Made by a program: the position numbers and the translations under genes. Under the pieces are notes generated by a model. The model was given only the letters and a program-made list of their open reading frames with translations, did no database searches and was not told the origin of the DNA. DNA of 64,000 bases from Clostridium minihomine (GTDB lineage: Bacteria; Bacillota; Clostridia; Oscillospirales; Acutalibacteraceae), in assembly GCF_900240385.1 (NCBI RefSeq), contig NZ_OEQH01000003.1, positions 484,137 to 548,136 of the forward strand, read 5' to 3'. Below, in pieces: positions 42,298-51,935 of the stretch (position 1 is its first letter; each line of letters starts with the position of its first letter).

Positions 42298-42529
42298 TCC
42301 TCTCCCTTTTGGTTATTAGAAACATCGTTTTACACTATACCACATTTTTTCAAAAAGTAAAATCCTTTTTACACGATTCCAAAACTTACTTTATTCCATT
42401 ATAAAAAAAGTGTGAATTTCTGTGAATGATACTTTCAGCCTGTATAATCATCAACAAACCGTTATTTTTTAGATTTTTTAAATAATTTTCATTGAATAAT
42501 TCTTTTAAAATAGTCGATAATTAGCAAAT

Positions 42530-42557
42530 TTGCTTTATATTGAAAGGGTATTATAAT
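42530..42557 (+). promoter_or_regulatory. Promoter of the lipoprotein gene
   Basis: TTGCTT, 16 bases, TATAAT; the predicted start is within ten bases of the AGGAGG site, so the leader is very short. Confidence 0.6.
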
Positions 42558-42572
42558 TTTTAGGAGGCTATT

Positions 42573-43235
42573 ATGAAACGTAAATTAAGCTTGTTGTTGG
42601 CATTTTCGCTGCTTATGGTACTTTGCGCGTGTTCACAACAAGCAGCCAACGCCCCAAAAGAGCAACTGGACGGATATTTGACTTATGAAAGTACCAGTCC
42701 AAATATCAAATTGCAGTACCCCCCCACCTGGCTGGCCGTTCATTCAGAGGGTGAAAACGATTCCGAAGCACTAAAATCCATTTACGAAAAATCGGGAATT
42801 TCGGAAGATACCATAGAGCAATCACTAAGCCTTTACGACTTTGTACTGTTTGATTCAGAACTGGCTCTTCAGGACTGTGCGTCCAATCTAAATCTTATCT
42901 CTGTAGAAATGCCTGGATTTCAGGCCTCTAGCTTAAAGGGAAAAGAAGTACTGGATAGTATGAAAGAACAAACTGCGTTTGCCAGAGCACTGGACGGCGA
43001 AGACTTTGCTTTTGTTTCCGAACCGGAAAACAAAACAATCGCCGGCAATTTATATGTTATTTATCAATTTAATTACACGAAATCAGACATTCCCCTGTCT
43101 ATTTATCAGGCCATTACCGCTTTTGACGAAACAATATATACCTTTACTTATACCACCCGTCAGGGAAGTTTGGATGATGCAAAACTGACCGAAATCAACA
43201 ATGTTTTATCTTCCATTCAATTTACCAATGCATAA
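42573..43235 (+). CDS. Hypothetical lipoprotein
   Basis: Exported lipoprotein of 220 residues. Signal MKRKLSLLLAFSLLMVLCAC has the lipidated cysteine at C20. The mature part starts with a short Gln-rich linker and then a PsbP/DUF-like fold suggested by IKLQYPPTWLAVHSEG and the closing TEINNVLSSIQF, a pattern of small surface lipoproteins with no known role. TAGGAGG is upstream of 42573. It has its own promoter and terminator. Confidence 0.8.
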   Translation: MKRKLSLLLAFSLLMVLCACSQQAANAPKEQLDGYLTYESTSPNIKLQYPPTWLAVHSEGENDSEALKSIYEKSGISEDTIEQSLSLYDFVLFDSELALQDCASNLNLISVEMPGFQASSLKGKEVLDSMKEQTAFARALDGEDFAFVSEPENKTIAGNLYVIYQFNYTKSDIPLSIYQAITAFDETIYTFTYTTRQGSLDDAKLTEINNVLSSIQFTNA

Positions 43236-43311
43236 AAAGCCTCTGGCTCAATGCATGGCGTAATCAAACAGCCTGATGATACACACAACCAAAATGGCGA
43301 ATGTTAAAATA

Positions 43312-43340
43312 AAAATGCCTGCATTGCCGGCATTTTTATT
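43312..43340 (+). terminator. Terminator of the lipoprotein gene
   Basis: AAAATGCC / GGCATTTT stem with a following T-rich run. Confidence 0.75.
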
Positions 43341-43439
43341 TTTCTCTTAATCAATAAAATCCACTCTAACGCAAAAGCATTGCACGATTTTTTTCTTTTT
43401 AAATTTATAACCGGGCTTCATCGATTCCGCATAAATTGC

Positions 43440-43467
43440 TTGACTATTCCGGTTCTACCGATATAAT
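43440..43467 (+). promoter_or_regulatory. SigA promoter of the YitT gene
   Basis: TTGACT, 16 bases, TATAAT, about 55 bases before the start codon at 43522. Confidence 0.8.
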
Positions 43468-43521
43468 GTGTGTATATACATATCAATTGGAAATAAATGA
43501 AACAAATCAGGGGGAAAAGAT

Positions 43522-44415
43522 ATGCAAAAAACGCGTATCCTGCGCAAGGAAAAAATGCAGATGCTGTCCGGCTATTTCTTTTCGGTTTTAGGCGGAATCA
43601 TTTGTGCGACAAACTTGAATACCATCATCATTCCATTAAAGCTATTTAACGGCGGATTTGTGGGTATTTCGCAAATTATGTCTGATTTCTTAATTCATGT
43701 ATTGCATGTAAACATTCCCCCTACGTTTAATTTCTCTGGCTTTTTCCTGCTTTTGCTGAACGTTCCCCTGATGCTTTTGGCTTATCGGGAAATCAGCCGA
43801 GTTTTCTTTATCAAATCGGTGCTAACTGTAGCTTGCCAGTCTGTGGCTATGATGATCATTCCGGTGCCTTCCTCCCCCATTATCAGTGATTACCTGACCG
43901 CCTGTATTATTGGCGGCTTGATAGCCGGCAGCGGAATCGGCCTGATGCTGCGCTCTGGCGGTTCCGGCGGCGGAACAGACATCATCGGCGTTTACTGCTC
44001 TAAAAAATTCCCCGATATGAGTGTGGGCAAGCTTTCCATCTCTGTCAGCAGTCTGGTTTTCTTCTATTGCCTGTTCCGCTATGAAGTAGAAATTGTGGTT
44101 TACTCCATCATTTTTGCAGCCGTCACCTCGCTGGTGGTAGACCGGGCCCATTATCAAAACATAAAGTCCAGCGCCATGATTTTTACCAAGCATCCGGAAG
44201 TGGCCGATACAATTGTGCAGCTTTTGCAAAGAGGCGTCACTTGCTGGCAGGGCTATGGAGCTTATACCCACGAGTCCTCTTACATCTTCATGACGGTCGT
44301 TTCTAAATTTGAAATTAATCGAATCAAAAAGATCGTGCACGACATTGATCCACAGGCATTCATTATCATCAATGACCGCCTGGATATCAGCGGAAACTTC
44401 ATCAAGCGCTTATAG
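43522..44415 (+). CDS. YitT family membrane protein
   Basis: Protein of 297 residues: five to six N-terminal membrane helices (GYFFSVLGGIICATNLNTIIIPLKLFNGGFVGISQI, GGLIAGSGIGLMLRSGGSGGGTDII) and a cytoplasmic DUF2179 domain at about 210-295 (SSYIFMTVVSKFEINRIKKIVHDIDPQAFIIINDRLDISGNF). The family is widespread in Firmicutes and without established function. AGGGGGAAAAG precedes ATG 43522. Monocistronic. Confidence 0.92.
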   Translation: MQKTRILRKEKMQMLSGYFFSVLGGIICATNLNTIIIPLKLFNGGFVGISQIMSDFLIHVLHVNIPPTFNFSGFFLLLLNVPLMLLAYREISRVFFIKSVLTVACQSVAMMIIPVPSSPIISDYLTACIIGGLIAGSGIGLMLRSGGSGGGTDIIGVYCSKKFPDMSVGKLSISVSSLVFFYCLFRYEVEIVVYSIIFAAVTSLVVDRAHYQNIKSSAMIFTKHPEVADTIVQLLQRGVTCWQGYGAYTHESSYIFMTVVSKFEINRIKKIVHDIDPQAFIIINDRLDISGNFIKRL

Positions 44416-44468
44416 ATTCTAAAACCAATGAAATACTTGAGGGTATCTTAATAAAAGATTCTCTTTTC

Positions 44469-44510
44469 AAAAGAACCAAAGCAGGGAATTGCACCTGCTT
44501 TGGTTCTTTT
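44469..44510 (+). terminator. Terminator of the YitT gene
   Basis: AAAAGAACCAAAGCAGG paired with CCTGCTTTGGTTCTTTT around an 8-base loop. Confidence 0.92.
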
Positions 44511-44558
44511 AATCATACAAAGCGGTTCTCTGCCATCTGCCCTGGCGTGATAGAAAAC

Positions 44559-44624
44559 AAAAAAAGAGATTCTCCCTAAAACCGGCGGAATTTCACCGCG
44601 CCTTAGGCAGCATCTCTTTTTTAA
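44559..44624 (-). terminator. Terminator of the upp operon
   Basis: AAAAAAGAGAT..CCTAA paired with TTAGG..ATCTCTTTTTT, with a further small stem inside; Ts follow on the reverse strand. Confidence 0.8.
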
Positions 44625-44651
44625 TTTAAAATAGTTTCAAAAAACGAAGAC

Positions 44652-45284
44652 TCACTGAGTACCGAAAATACGGTCGCCCGCATCGCCTAAACCGGGAACA
44701 ATGTACCCCTGCTCATTCAGGCACTCATCAATATGGGCACAATAAATCGGCACATCGGGATGCGCCTTAACCAACGCCTCAACACCCTCAGGAGCAGCGA
44801 TAATGCACATAAATTTAATGCTTTTGGGATGGCTTCTCTTAATGATGGTAATGGCATCCACTGCGGAACCGCCTGTCGCCAGCATGGGATCCAAAACAAT
44901 CACATCACGCTCGCTGGTATCTTGGGGCAGCTTGCTGTAGTATTCCACCGGCTGCAATGTTTCATGGTCACGGTACAGACCAATATGCCCAACCTTTGCG
45001 GCAGGAACCATCTCTAAAACAGCATCTACCATACCAAGGCCGGCACGCAGAATCGGCACAAAAGCCAGCTTGCGACCCGAAAGCACCTTTGTGGTAGCAA
45101 CAGAAACCGGTGTTTCCACCTGTGTTTCTACCAGCGGCAGATCCCGTGTTGCATCATAACACATCAGCATAGCAACCTCACCGATCAGGCTGCGAAACTC
45201 TTTTGATCCGGTGTTTTTATCCCTTAATAAAGTCAGCTTGTGTTGGATTAGAGGGTGTGTCATTTCAAAAACTTGATGTTCCAT
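44652..45284 (-). CDS. upp: Uracil phosphoribosyltransferase
   Basis: Salvage enzyme converting uracil and PRPP to UMP, 210 residues, standard length. N-terminus [31 protein letters not shown] loop [18 protein letters not shown] and the uracil-binding C-terminus [17 protein letters not shown] are intact. AAAGGAG is seven bases before ATG 45284. It is last in the unit tsaE-tsaB-rpiB-upp. Confidence 0.97.
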   Translation of the reverse strand: MEHQVFEMTHPLIQHKLTLLRDKNTGSKEFRSLIGEVAMLMCYDATRDLPLVETQVETPVSVATTKVLSGRKLAFVPILRAGLGMVDAVLEMVPAAKVGHIGLYRDHETLQPVEYYSKLPQDTSERDVIVLDPMLATGGSAVDAITIIKRSHPKSIKFMCIIAAPEGVEALVKAHPDVPIYCAHIDECLNEQGYIVPGLGDAGDRIFGTQ

Positions 45285-45296
45285 TCGTGTACTCCT

Positions 45297-45743
45297 TTAC
45301 AGCTTTTCTCCGTTTTCTATTTGTTCAATTTGCGCGATCCGTCTGGCATGGCGGCCGCCTTCAAAAGGTGTTTCTAAAAACAGCTTTGCCAGTTTCACCG
45401 CTGTTTCCTCATCGATTACACGCCCGCCCATACAAAGAACATTGGCGTCATTGTGCTGACGAGTAGCCTGTGCACAGAACTCATTGGTGCAAACGGCCGC
45501 ACGGATTCCCTTGACCTTATTGGCCGCAATAGAAATGCCAATGCCCGTGCCGCAACACAAAATTCCCTGCTCCGCTTTCCCCTGTGCCACATCGCTGGCT
45601 ACCTGAAAAGCAAACGGTGCATAATCCACCGAATCTTCGCTGTAGCAGCCATAATCTTTGTACGGGATGGAATTTTGTTCCAAATAGGCCCGAACCGCTT
45701 CCTTTAAACGAAAGCCGCCATGGTCTGCTCCTAATACTACCAT
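45297..45743 (-). CDS. rpiB: Ribose-5-phosphate isomerase B
   Basis: RpiB/LacAB-type isomerase of 148 residues, interconverting ribose 5-phosphate and ribulose 5-phosphate. LGADHGGFRLKEAV, the active-site cysteine in GILCCGTGIGISIAANKVKGIRAA and RQHNDANVLCMGGRVI are typical. GGAGG lies upstream of 45743. It sits two bases after tsaB and 12 before upp, so it supplies or drains the PRPP precursor pool beside uracil salvage. Confidence 0.95.
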   Translation of the reverse strand: MVVLGADHGGFRLKEAVRAYLEQNSIPYKDYGCYSEDSVDYAPFAFQVASDVAQGKAEQGILCCGTGIGISIAANKVKGIRAAVCTNEFCAQATRQHNDANVLCMGGRVIDEETAVKLAKLFLETPFEGGRHARRIAQIEQIENGEKL

Positions 45744-45745
45744 GC

Positions 45746-46459
45746 TTAGTCCTCCTTCTGATTTTCCAGCCGTTTTTTCAGCTCGCGCTCCGCCTGAGGC
45801 AGGCGCAGGTATACAGGCAGCAGTTCCCCGGCGGGTACCGCTTGTCCCTGCAAACAGGCCCGATACGCCGCTTTTCCCACACCAAAAGCCCGCTGATAAA
45901 GAGACGGTTCCGGCGGAAGAAGAGCAGAAAGCTCCTGAAACCCGTTTGTATTATAACATAATTTAGCTCCATCTCCAACAAGAAATAAAGAGCTGTTAAA
46001 GTTTTTACATTCTTGTGCCAAGTCCTCAATTGAAATGGCTCGATCCGGAGTCAATCGCTGAAATCCATCCTTTGTCAGTTGAAACAGAGCATTATAAACC
46101 TGTTCCCGCCGGGCATCCATCACCGCACATACCACGGCGCCGGGACAAGACAGGTTATAGGCCATTGCCTCTAAGGTAGAAACCCCCACACAAGGCTTAT
46201 TCTGTGCCATTGCCATCCCTTTTACACAGGCCACCCCAATACGCACCCCGGTAAAAGAACCGGGGCCTGCTGCCGCGGCAAACAGGTCAATTTCATTGAT
46301 GGATATTCCGGTGCAATCTAACACCTGTTGAACCATAGGCATCAGTGTCTGGCTGTGAGTCTGTTTGGTATGAATAAAAAATTCCCCCAGCAGACGGTCA
46401 TCCTCCATCACAGCTGCGGAGGCCGCCACGGCTGTGGAATCGATTGCAAGAATTTTCAT
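45746..46459 (-). CDS. tsaB: tRNA t6A biosynthesis protein TsaB
   Basis: Partner of TsaD and TsaE in making threonylcarbamoyladenosine at tRNA position 37, 237 residues. ASKHA-fold openings MKILAIDSTAVAASAAVMEDD and AAAGPGSFTGVRIGVACVKGMA, then VSTLEAMAY, are diagnostic. It starts inside the tsaE stop (ATGA). Neither tsaD nor rimI follows; rpiB is next. Confidence 0.94.
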   Translation of the reverse strand: MKILAIDSTAVAASAAVMEDDRLLGEFFIHTKQTHSQTLMPMVQQVLDCTGISINEIDLFAAAAGPGSFTGVRIGVACVKGMAMAQNKPCVGVSTLEAMAYNLSCPGAVVCAVMDARREQVYNALFQLTKDGFQRLTPDRAISIEDLAQECKNFNSSLFLVGDGAKLCYNTNGFQELSALLPPEPSLYQRAFGVGKAAYRACLQGQAVPAGELLPVYLRLPQAERELKKRLENQKED

Positions 46460-46881
46460 GGCTCTATCCCCTCTATTTGGAAAACTCGCTCCTGCTCTGT
46501 CTTTCCTGCCGCTATTTCTATGCGAATTGCGTCAGGCGGAAGCGCTCCCTCTATATTTTCACTCCATTCGATTACCAAAACAGCCTCTGTGTCCAGATAA
46601 TCGAAAAATCCGGTGGAATACAGGTCGTCCCAGCTATCCACCCGAAACATATCAAAATGATAGACCGTCAGGCGGCCATGATACTCATTGACCAGTGCAA
46701 AGGTGGGGCTGCTGACCCCGGAAGAGATTCCAAGCCCATCTGCCAGACCCCGAGTGAATGCGGTTTTCCCCATCCCCATGCCGCCGAACAGCGCAAGGAC
46801 TTCTCCCCCACCCAGCTTTTGCGCAATACGGCGCCCCAGTTCTTCTGTCTGTGCAGGCGAGTCTGTGACAATCTCCAACAT
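46456..46881 (-). CDS. tsaE: tRNA t6A biosynthesis ATPase TsaE
   Basis: Small P-loop ATPase of 141 residues needed with TsaB and TsaD for t6A. The P-loop is LFGGMGMGKTAFTRGLADGLGI; SPTFALVNEYHG and YHFDMFRVDSWDDLYSTGFFDYLD are family motifs, and VLVIEWSENIEGALPPDAIRIEI closes the fold. ATG 46881 with AAAGGAGG upstream is chosen; an extended frame from 46926 is unsupported. The 46882-47176 gap holds no gene I can see. Confidence 0.94.
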   Translation of the reverse strand: MLEIVTDSPAQTEELGRRIAQKLGGGEVLALFGGMGMGKTAFTRGLADGLGISSGVSSPTFALVNEYHGRLTVYHFDMFRVDSWDDLYSTGFFDYLDTEAVLVIEWSENIEGALPPDAIRIEIAAGKTEQERVFQIEGIEP

Positions 46882-47176
46882 AAATCCTCCTTTAAAAATC
46901 GTGCAAATAATCCGATGCTGGGCCAAAACTTTTAGACCCGACAGATTATTTCAATATATTATTGCAATCAGCTGCCTAATGTGGGCAGGCCAAACCTTTT
47001 TATATGCGTCTAGTTTTCAGTTCTATCTGAGTCAGCGGCATATTTCATCCCGCTATGTTGCTGTTGTGTGCCAACACAAACAATCATCTTAGGTTCTTTC
47101 AGCCGCTAAAAGCGCCGCTTGTGAGTGCGGCGTCAAGTTATTATACCACATCCTGTATTCGGATAAAAGTATTTGC

Positions 47177-47205
47177 TTGAACTTTAGTGCCTTTAATCAT
47201 ATAAT
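47177..47205 (+). promoter_or_regulatory. SigA promoter of the rodA-like gene
   Basis: TTGAAC, 17 bases, TATAAT, with the start codon only 18 bases beyond the -10. Confidence 0.8.
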
Positions 47206-47223
47206 AGGACAAGAGGTGAAATT

Positions 47224-48366
47224 ATGGTGTTAGAATCCTTTCGATCGTATTTTCGGCGCACAAACAAACCCCTGTGGCTGATTATGATATCCATTTCAGT
47301 ATTTGGGCTGCTGCTGGTTGCCAGCGTGACTCGAGCATTTAGCGTAAACTATTTTAAAACACAGTTAATCGCTGTGATTTTAGGGTACATTGCCGCATTT
47401 ATTCTGACTCGCCTGAACTATCGGGAAATATCAAATTTCTGGTATCTGGTGGCGGGATTTTGTATTTTTCTAATTATTTACACACTGATTTTTGGACATG
47501 CTGCCACGGGAACTTCTGGTGTTGATGCCAGGGCATGGATCAAACTGCCCGGCGGAACTACGTTTCAGCCCTCTGAACTGGCCAAAATCGGCTTTATGAT
47601 TACCTTTTCCAAGCATTTATCGGTTCTGGAGGAACGGGGACTTTTAAAATCCCCATTGTATGTGGTTTCTTTAGGGGCGCACGCCCTGATTCCCATGCTT
47701 TTGACCCATTTTCAGGGCGATGACGGTGCTGCTGTGATTTTTTTCTGCATGTTTTTGGCTATGTCCTTCGCAGCCGGAATACAGCTTCGCTATTTTGCTT
47801 TGGTTTTCGGCGCAATGATGATAGGTGCCCCCATTGCCTGGCAATATGTTTTGGCAGATTATCAAAAAACCCGCCTGATTAACATGATGAATCCGGAAGC
47901 CGATCCTCTCGGTGCAGGGCTTCAGCAGATCCAAGGAAAAATCTCGATTGGTTCCGGCCAAATCTTTGGGCGCGGTCTGTTTGAAGGTCCTCGGGTAGCC
48001 CGCAACAGCGTTCCCATTCAGCAAAGTGATTTTATCTTTTCAGTTGCAGGCGAGGAACTGGGGTTCCTCGGAACTTCTCTGATTCTGTTTTTACTGTTAG
48101 CACTGCTTTTGTGCACCCTGTACTGCGCCAGAAAAGCAAGTGATCCGCTGGGAACCTATCTGTGCTTTGGATTTTTTGGAATGATTGCTTCTCAAACGAT
48201 TTTTAATGTAGGCATGTGTTTGAGTCTTCTTCCTGTTATGGGTGTAACGCTCCCCTTTTTCAGTGCCGGCGGTTCTTCCACAGCTTGTTTGTATTTGGGC
48301 TTTGGACTGGTGCAGAGCGTGTATATGTTTCAGCATGATACCGATAAGGTTCGATTACGGCTTTAA
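47224..48366 (+). CDS. RodA/FtsW family peptidoglycan polymerase
   Basis: SEDS-family glycosyltransferase of 380 residues with about ten membrane helices. DARAWIKLPGGTTFQPSELAKIGFMI is the conserved extracellular motif containing the catalytic aspartate neighbourhood, and IGSGQIFGRGLFEGPRVARNSVPIQQSDFIFSVAGEELGFLG with LPVMGVTLPFFSAGGSS complete it. The shape resembles RodA (elongation) more than FtsW; SpoVE-type use cannot be excluded. It stands alone, away from mre or division genes. Confidence 0.88.
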   Translation: MVLESFRSYFRRTNKPLWLIMISISVFGLLLVASVTRAFSVNYFKTQLIAVILGYIAAFILTRLNYREISNFWYLVAGFCIFLIIYTLIFGHAATGTSGVDARAWIKLPGGTTFQPSELAKIGFMITFSKHLSVLEERGLLKSPLYVVSLGAHALIPMLLTHFQGDDGAAVIFFCMFLAMSFAAGIQLRYFALVFGAMMIGAPIAWQYVLADYQKTRLINMMNPEADPLGAGLQQIQGKISIGSGQIFGRGLFEGPRVARNSVPIQQSDFIFSVAGEELGFLGTSLILFLLLALLLCTLYCARKASDPLGTYLCFGFFGMIASQTIFNVGMCLSLLPVMGVTLPFFSAGGSSTACLYLGFGLVQSVYMFQHDTDKVRLRL

Positions 48367-48380
48367 ACGAATCAAAATAA

Positions 48381-48421
48381 AAAGAAGAAGTCCCTGCTTT
48401 TTAGGCAGGGACTTCTTCTTT
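48381..48421 (+). terminator. Terminator of the rodA-like gene
   Basis: AAAGAAGAAGTCCCTGC paired with GCAGGGACTTCTTCTTT, 15 bases after the stop. Confidence 0.93.
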
Positions 48422-48517
48422 ACTGCATTATATGAATCATAAGAAGGGATGGCAAAAGTAAAATAAGGCTGGTTTTGAATGCAAAAATAAAAATCTAACA
48501 AAACAACAAATGTCTGT

Positions 48518-48850
48518 CTAAATCGTTAAAACCCCAATATATTCCAAAATTATCCACAGAATCACAGCTATGAAAAGGCAGACACAAGACACGGCAATCA
48601 TAACAACGCTGCTCTTTGACAAAATGGAAAATAGGGTGCTGTTCTTTTTTAAATAATCAATATCAGATTTTTTCTTTTCTGCATTCCTTGCATAATAATA
48701 CTGGTTGGTTAAAAACATTCCTACAGTGCTGATCAGCAGCAGCTTGCCGGTGTTTTGATAAGTGAAAATCCGAAAAAAAGAAACCCATAGCAAGCAGATA
48801 AAAAATAAGGAACATATTTCAACAATATAATATTTAACATATCGGCTCAC
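48518..48850 (-). CDS. Hypothetical membrane protein, 110 residues
   Basis: Unrecognised protein with three hydrophobic segments: VEICSLFFICLLWVSFFRIF, LLLISTVGMFLTNQYYY and SVVMIAVSCVCLFIAVILWIILEYIGVL, separated by a charged stretch KKKSDIDYLKKN. GTG 48850 with GAGGGA six bases upstream is the preferred start; an ATG at 48892 gives a His-rich extension of doubtful value. No partner gene. Confidence 0.5.
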   Translation of the reverse strand: MSRYVKYYIVEICSLFFICLLWVSFFRIFTYQNTGKLLLISTVGMFLTNQYYYARNAEKKKSDIDYLKKNSTLFSILSKSSVVMIAVSCVCLFIAVILWIILEYIGVLTI

Positions 48851-48982
48851 ACAAATTCCCTCGTCTCCATGGTGATAAAAGCAGATATCCACAGCAGCCT
48901 ATTAACATTGGTTGAAATAAATTCTTCCTATTATTAAAACAAATGACACAGTGGTTTTGTGACCATTTTTCGAAAAATAATA

Positions 48983-49029
48983 AAAAAAAGAGGAAAGTTC
49001 CATAAATCTTGGAAACTTTCCTCTTTTTT
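48983..49029 (-). terminator. Terminator of the radical SAM operon
   Basis: AAAAAAGAGGAAAGTT / AACTTTCCTCTTTTTT stem, T run on the reverse strand. Confidence 0.88.
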
Positions 49030-49048
49030 CATACACTTCTCCGTTTGT

Positions 49049-49939
49049 TTACTTCAGTCCCTGCAAATCAAAAGGTGGAATATATCCTTTTTGAGCCGAC
49101 GAACGCTCCTGTACAAAACCATCTAACCCAGTTTCCATCAGGCAATGTTCTACCTTCTCAAATTCGCGGACCGTGATAGAACGGTTAATTTCCGGAAACT
49201 GCGCCGCTTTGCCGCAGGGAACATACTGAGCCATTAAACTGACGGGAACACCCGACGGCAGGTTATCTCGCAGCCACTCTAATACCGCAATGGATTCTCG
49301 TGTATTTCCCGGTAAAATCAAATGCCGCACCATAGTCCCTTTCACCAGAATTCCCTGTTCATCAAACTGTGCCGGGCCGGTTTGTCTTAGCATTTCTAAA
49401 ATCGCTTTTTGGGCATATTCCGGATAATCCGGCGCTCCGGAGTATCGGCCGGCGATATGGGGAGTCACATATTTTAAATCCGGCAAATAAACATCCACCA
49501 GACCCTCCAACATTTGCAAAGTTTCTTGCGTTTCATATCCGCTGCTGTTATAGACAACCGGAACAGGTACCGGGCGTAAACGCAAAGCCTGTGCAATGGG
49601 AAGGGCAAATTGCGTGGGGCTGACCAGATTGATATTATGAGCCCCCTGCTCTATCAAACGCTGAAACACATCGGCCAGCTCAGGAATCGTCAGTTCCTTT
49701 CCGACAGCCCGCCGGGTGCTGATTTCATAGTTCTGGCAAAAAACACATCCTAAAGTACAGCCGGTAAAAAATACCGTTCCGGATCCTTTTGTACCGCTGA
49801 TACAGGGTTCCTCCCAAAAGTGAAGGGCTGCACGGGCCACCATCGGGTGAATTCCCATTTGACAGAACCCCTTCCCTTGTGAAGGCTCTCTGCGCACACC
49901 ACAGTGGCGGGGGCACAGACTGCACTGCTCAAGAATCAA
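49049..49939 (-). CDS. Radical SAM protein, PflX-like (COG1313)
   Basis: Activase-like radical SAM enzyme of 296 residues. The cluster motif is C61-x3-C65-x2-C68 in FFTGCTLGCVFCQNYEIS; an N-terminal cysteine set (C6, C9, C13, C26) may hold a further metal site. It resembles PflA-type activases but lacks a linked glycyl radical enzyme, and the physiological target is unknown. TTG 49939 with AAGGAGG nine bases upstream; it overlaps the pgeF stop by 11 bases. Confidence 0.85.
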   Translation of the reverse strand: MILEQCSLCPRHCGVRREPSQGKGFCQMGIHPMVARAALHFWEEPCISGTKGSGTVFFTGCTLGCVFCQNYEISTRRAVGKELTIPELADVFQRLIEQGAHNINLVSPTQFALPIAQALRLRPVPVPVVYNSSGYETQETLQMLEGLVDVYLPDLKYVTPHIAGRYSGAPDYPEYAQKAILEMLRQTGPAQFDEQGILVKGTMVRHLILPGNTRESIAVLEWLRDNLPSGVPVSLMAQYVPCGKAAQFPEINRSITVREFEKVEHCLMETGLDGFVQERSSAQKGYIPPFDLQGLK

Positions 49940-50774
49940 AAGAGTGCGCCTCCTTCAAGGCCATCATAGCTGTCATGCCGCCCCGTTTGTCCCCCATCAA
50001 ACGGTGAGAAAAGAACAGTTCGGGATGACACTTGGTGCAGACCTCTCCCACGGTAATATTCTGATCCGGAATTCCGGATAACACCAGAATCCGGCGGTTG
50101 CATTCCCACAAATCCAGCAGGTACTTACCGCCGCCCAATTCTTTCATAAGTTCCAGCGGAATCAAATCCTCATGCTGCATCACCTGATCCCGCACCACGT
50201 CGTCCACCTCATAACAACACGGCCCAATAGAAGGGCCGACAGCCGCCAGCAAATCCTGGGGATTGCAGCCAAACTCTTTTTGCAAAGTGTTTGTCATGAT
50301 TTCTCCGATCCGCTGTACCGTGCCACGCCAGCCGGCATGTGCCAAACCAATGACCCGCTTCACCGGATCAAAGAAATAAAGGGGCACACAATCGGCATAG
50401 CTGGTCACCAAAGTAATGCCGGGAACATTGGTGTAAAGGCCATCCACACTGGGCATATCACGGGGTCTGGTAAACCCTATTCCCTTTTCTGCATTTGTCA
50501 CCCGCCGCAGCACGGTGTGATGATCCTGTGCAGAGGACACCAATCCATCAAAGGAATAGCCCACTGCATCACAAATACGGCGGTAATTTTCCAGCACATT
50601 CTCTCTTGCGTCCCCGGGGCGGAAGTTTAGATTCAGGCTTTCAAACTCCCCCTGGCTTACACCGCCCAAACGGGTGGAAAAAGAATGGAGCAACTGCGGA
50701 TAGTGATCAAAAACCGGAAAAGTAAGATAAGATACCCCATTTTTCTCTTTTTGTTCCATGTGATTCAGCTGCAT
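49929..50774 (-). CDS. pgeF: Peptidoglycan editing factor / purine nucleoside phosphorylase-like (YfiH, laccase domain)
   Basis: Multicopper-oxidoreductase-like (DUF152) protein of 281 residues. Zinc/copper ligands are seen in SSAQDHHTVLRR, TSYADCVPLYFFDP, AHAGWRGTVQRI and VGPSIGPCCYEV. Members have been assigned cytoplasmic roles in purine nucleoside cleavage and in peptidoglycan precursor quality control. GGAGGTAG precedes ATG 50774. It is upstream of, and overlaps, the radical SAM gene. Confidence 0.92.
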   Translation of the reverse strand: MQLNHMEQKEKNGVSYLTFPVFDHYPQLLHSFSTRLGGVSQGEFESLNLNFRPGDARENVLENYRRICDAVGYSFDGLVSSAQDHHTVLRRVTNAEKGIGFTRPRDMPSVDGLYTNVPGITLVTSYADCVPLYFFDPVKRVIGLAHAGWRGTVQRIGEIMTNTLQKEFGCNPQDLLAAVGPSIGPCCYEVDDVVRDQVMQHEDLIPLELMKELGGGKYLLDLWECNRRILVLSGIPDQNITVGEVCTKCHPELFFSHRLMGDKRGGMTAMMALKEAHSFDS

Positions 50775-50821
50775 AGTCTACCTCCTGAATAATACTCCGA
50801 AAAGCGGAAAATCCGCCGGGT

Positions 50822-51727
50822 TCAGGAATCCAACTCCTGTAACTCCTCGGCGGAATCCGTAAGGTCTTCCCCTTCCTGCTCGGTTTCTTCGGGCTGAAAC
50901 GGAAGGTTTTTCTTTTTGATAATTAATCCGTCATACTTTAGTTTTAACTGAATCCGCCCCACAAAACGGTAATCGCAGGGTGCGCAATAAAAATCCGCCC
51001 GAAAGCTTTTGTTTTTAATAATCCAGTCACCCAAGCGCTCGGCCTCCCGGCCGCACTGGTCACAGTATACCGTCATGTCGGCCGTTTGCACCAACGGATG
51101 ATCCCAATCGGACAAAACGACAGTCTTAAAGGTCAGCCGGGGATAAAAATCCGGGTCGTCTGCATCCTGAACCATCGACAAAAATGCCTCTTTTTGATAA
51201 AGAATCCGAAAACAATCCAGCGAAAGCATACTGTCATTCAGCGCCCGGTGATGCTCTGATTCCTCTTCTTCAATTCCCAGAAGACTTGCACAGGTGGAAA
51301 GCCCCATCTGCATACCGCCGATCCCGGGAAGCCGTGATTCGCAATACCGCTGCAAATCCACATATTCCTTTAAAAAAGGAATATGTCCGTTGCCGCAAAA
51401 ATACCGGCAATTCTCAATCAAAGCCAATAGATCAGAGGTTCCCCAGGTCATCAGTATTCCATCGCCGGCCCACTTTTTAAAACGGCTGACCGCCTGCATG
51501 AACAGGATGCCATCTTCCAGATCTTCGTTGCGCAGCCGGGTTAGATTTTGTATCTTACCGCTGATTTTCTTCCCAACCTGTGGCCGGACAAAAGCGTGAA
51601 AAGTATCCACAACGGTCAGGCTTTCATCTACCCTGACCGCTCCGAATTCGATGATTTCATTGATATAGCCCTTCAGCCGGCGGCTATAGGTTCCGTTCCA
51701 TTCCAAATCTAAGATGATCAAATTCAT
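50822..51727 (-). CDS. DEDDh 3'-5' exonuclease with zinc ribbon
   Basis: DnaQ-like exonuclease of 301 residues. Catalytic D7 and E9 are in LIILDLEWNGTYS, the second Asp is in TWGTSDLLALIE and the His/Asp pair in EHHRALNDSMLSLD. A treble-clef-like ribbon follows (VYCDQCGREAE and FYCAPCDYRF), then an acidic tail. This plan matches KapD/sporulation-inhibitor-like nucleases of Firmicutes; RNA or DNA preference cannot be read. GGAG lies upstream of 51727. A gap of 47 bases separates it from pgeF. Confidence 0.87.
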   Translation of the reverse strand: MNLIILDLEWNGTYSRRLKGYINEIIEFGAVRVDESLTVVDTFHAFVRPQVGKKISGKIQNLTRLRNEDLEDGILFMQAVSRFKKWAGDGILMTWGTSDLLALIENCRYFCGNGHIPFLKEYVDLQRYCESRLPGIGGMQMGLSTCASLLGIEEEESEHHRALNDSMLSLDCFRILYQKEAFLSMVQDADDPDFYPRLTFKTVVLSDWDHPLVQTADMTVYCDQCGREAERLGDWIIKNKSFRADFYCAPCDYRFVGRIQLKLKYDGLIIKKKNLPFQPEETEQEGEDLTDSAEELQELDS

Positions 51728-51935
51728 TGGCTTCTCCGGGCTTATCGAATAAGCAAAAGCGCCTATTCAAAATTTATAGTTTCAAACAATTGCCCAGCCC
51801 TGATTCAAAAAGGAAAAGCAATGGGCTGCGGCGCAAAACACCGACAAAGCACATTCTGTATACCAAATACTTTTTGACGCAATCGGCTCAGAATGCTTCA
51901 GCGGCCAAACTTTTCCTTTTCCAAACAAGGTCTGA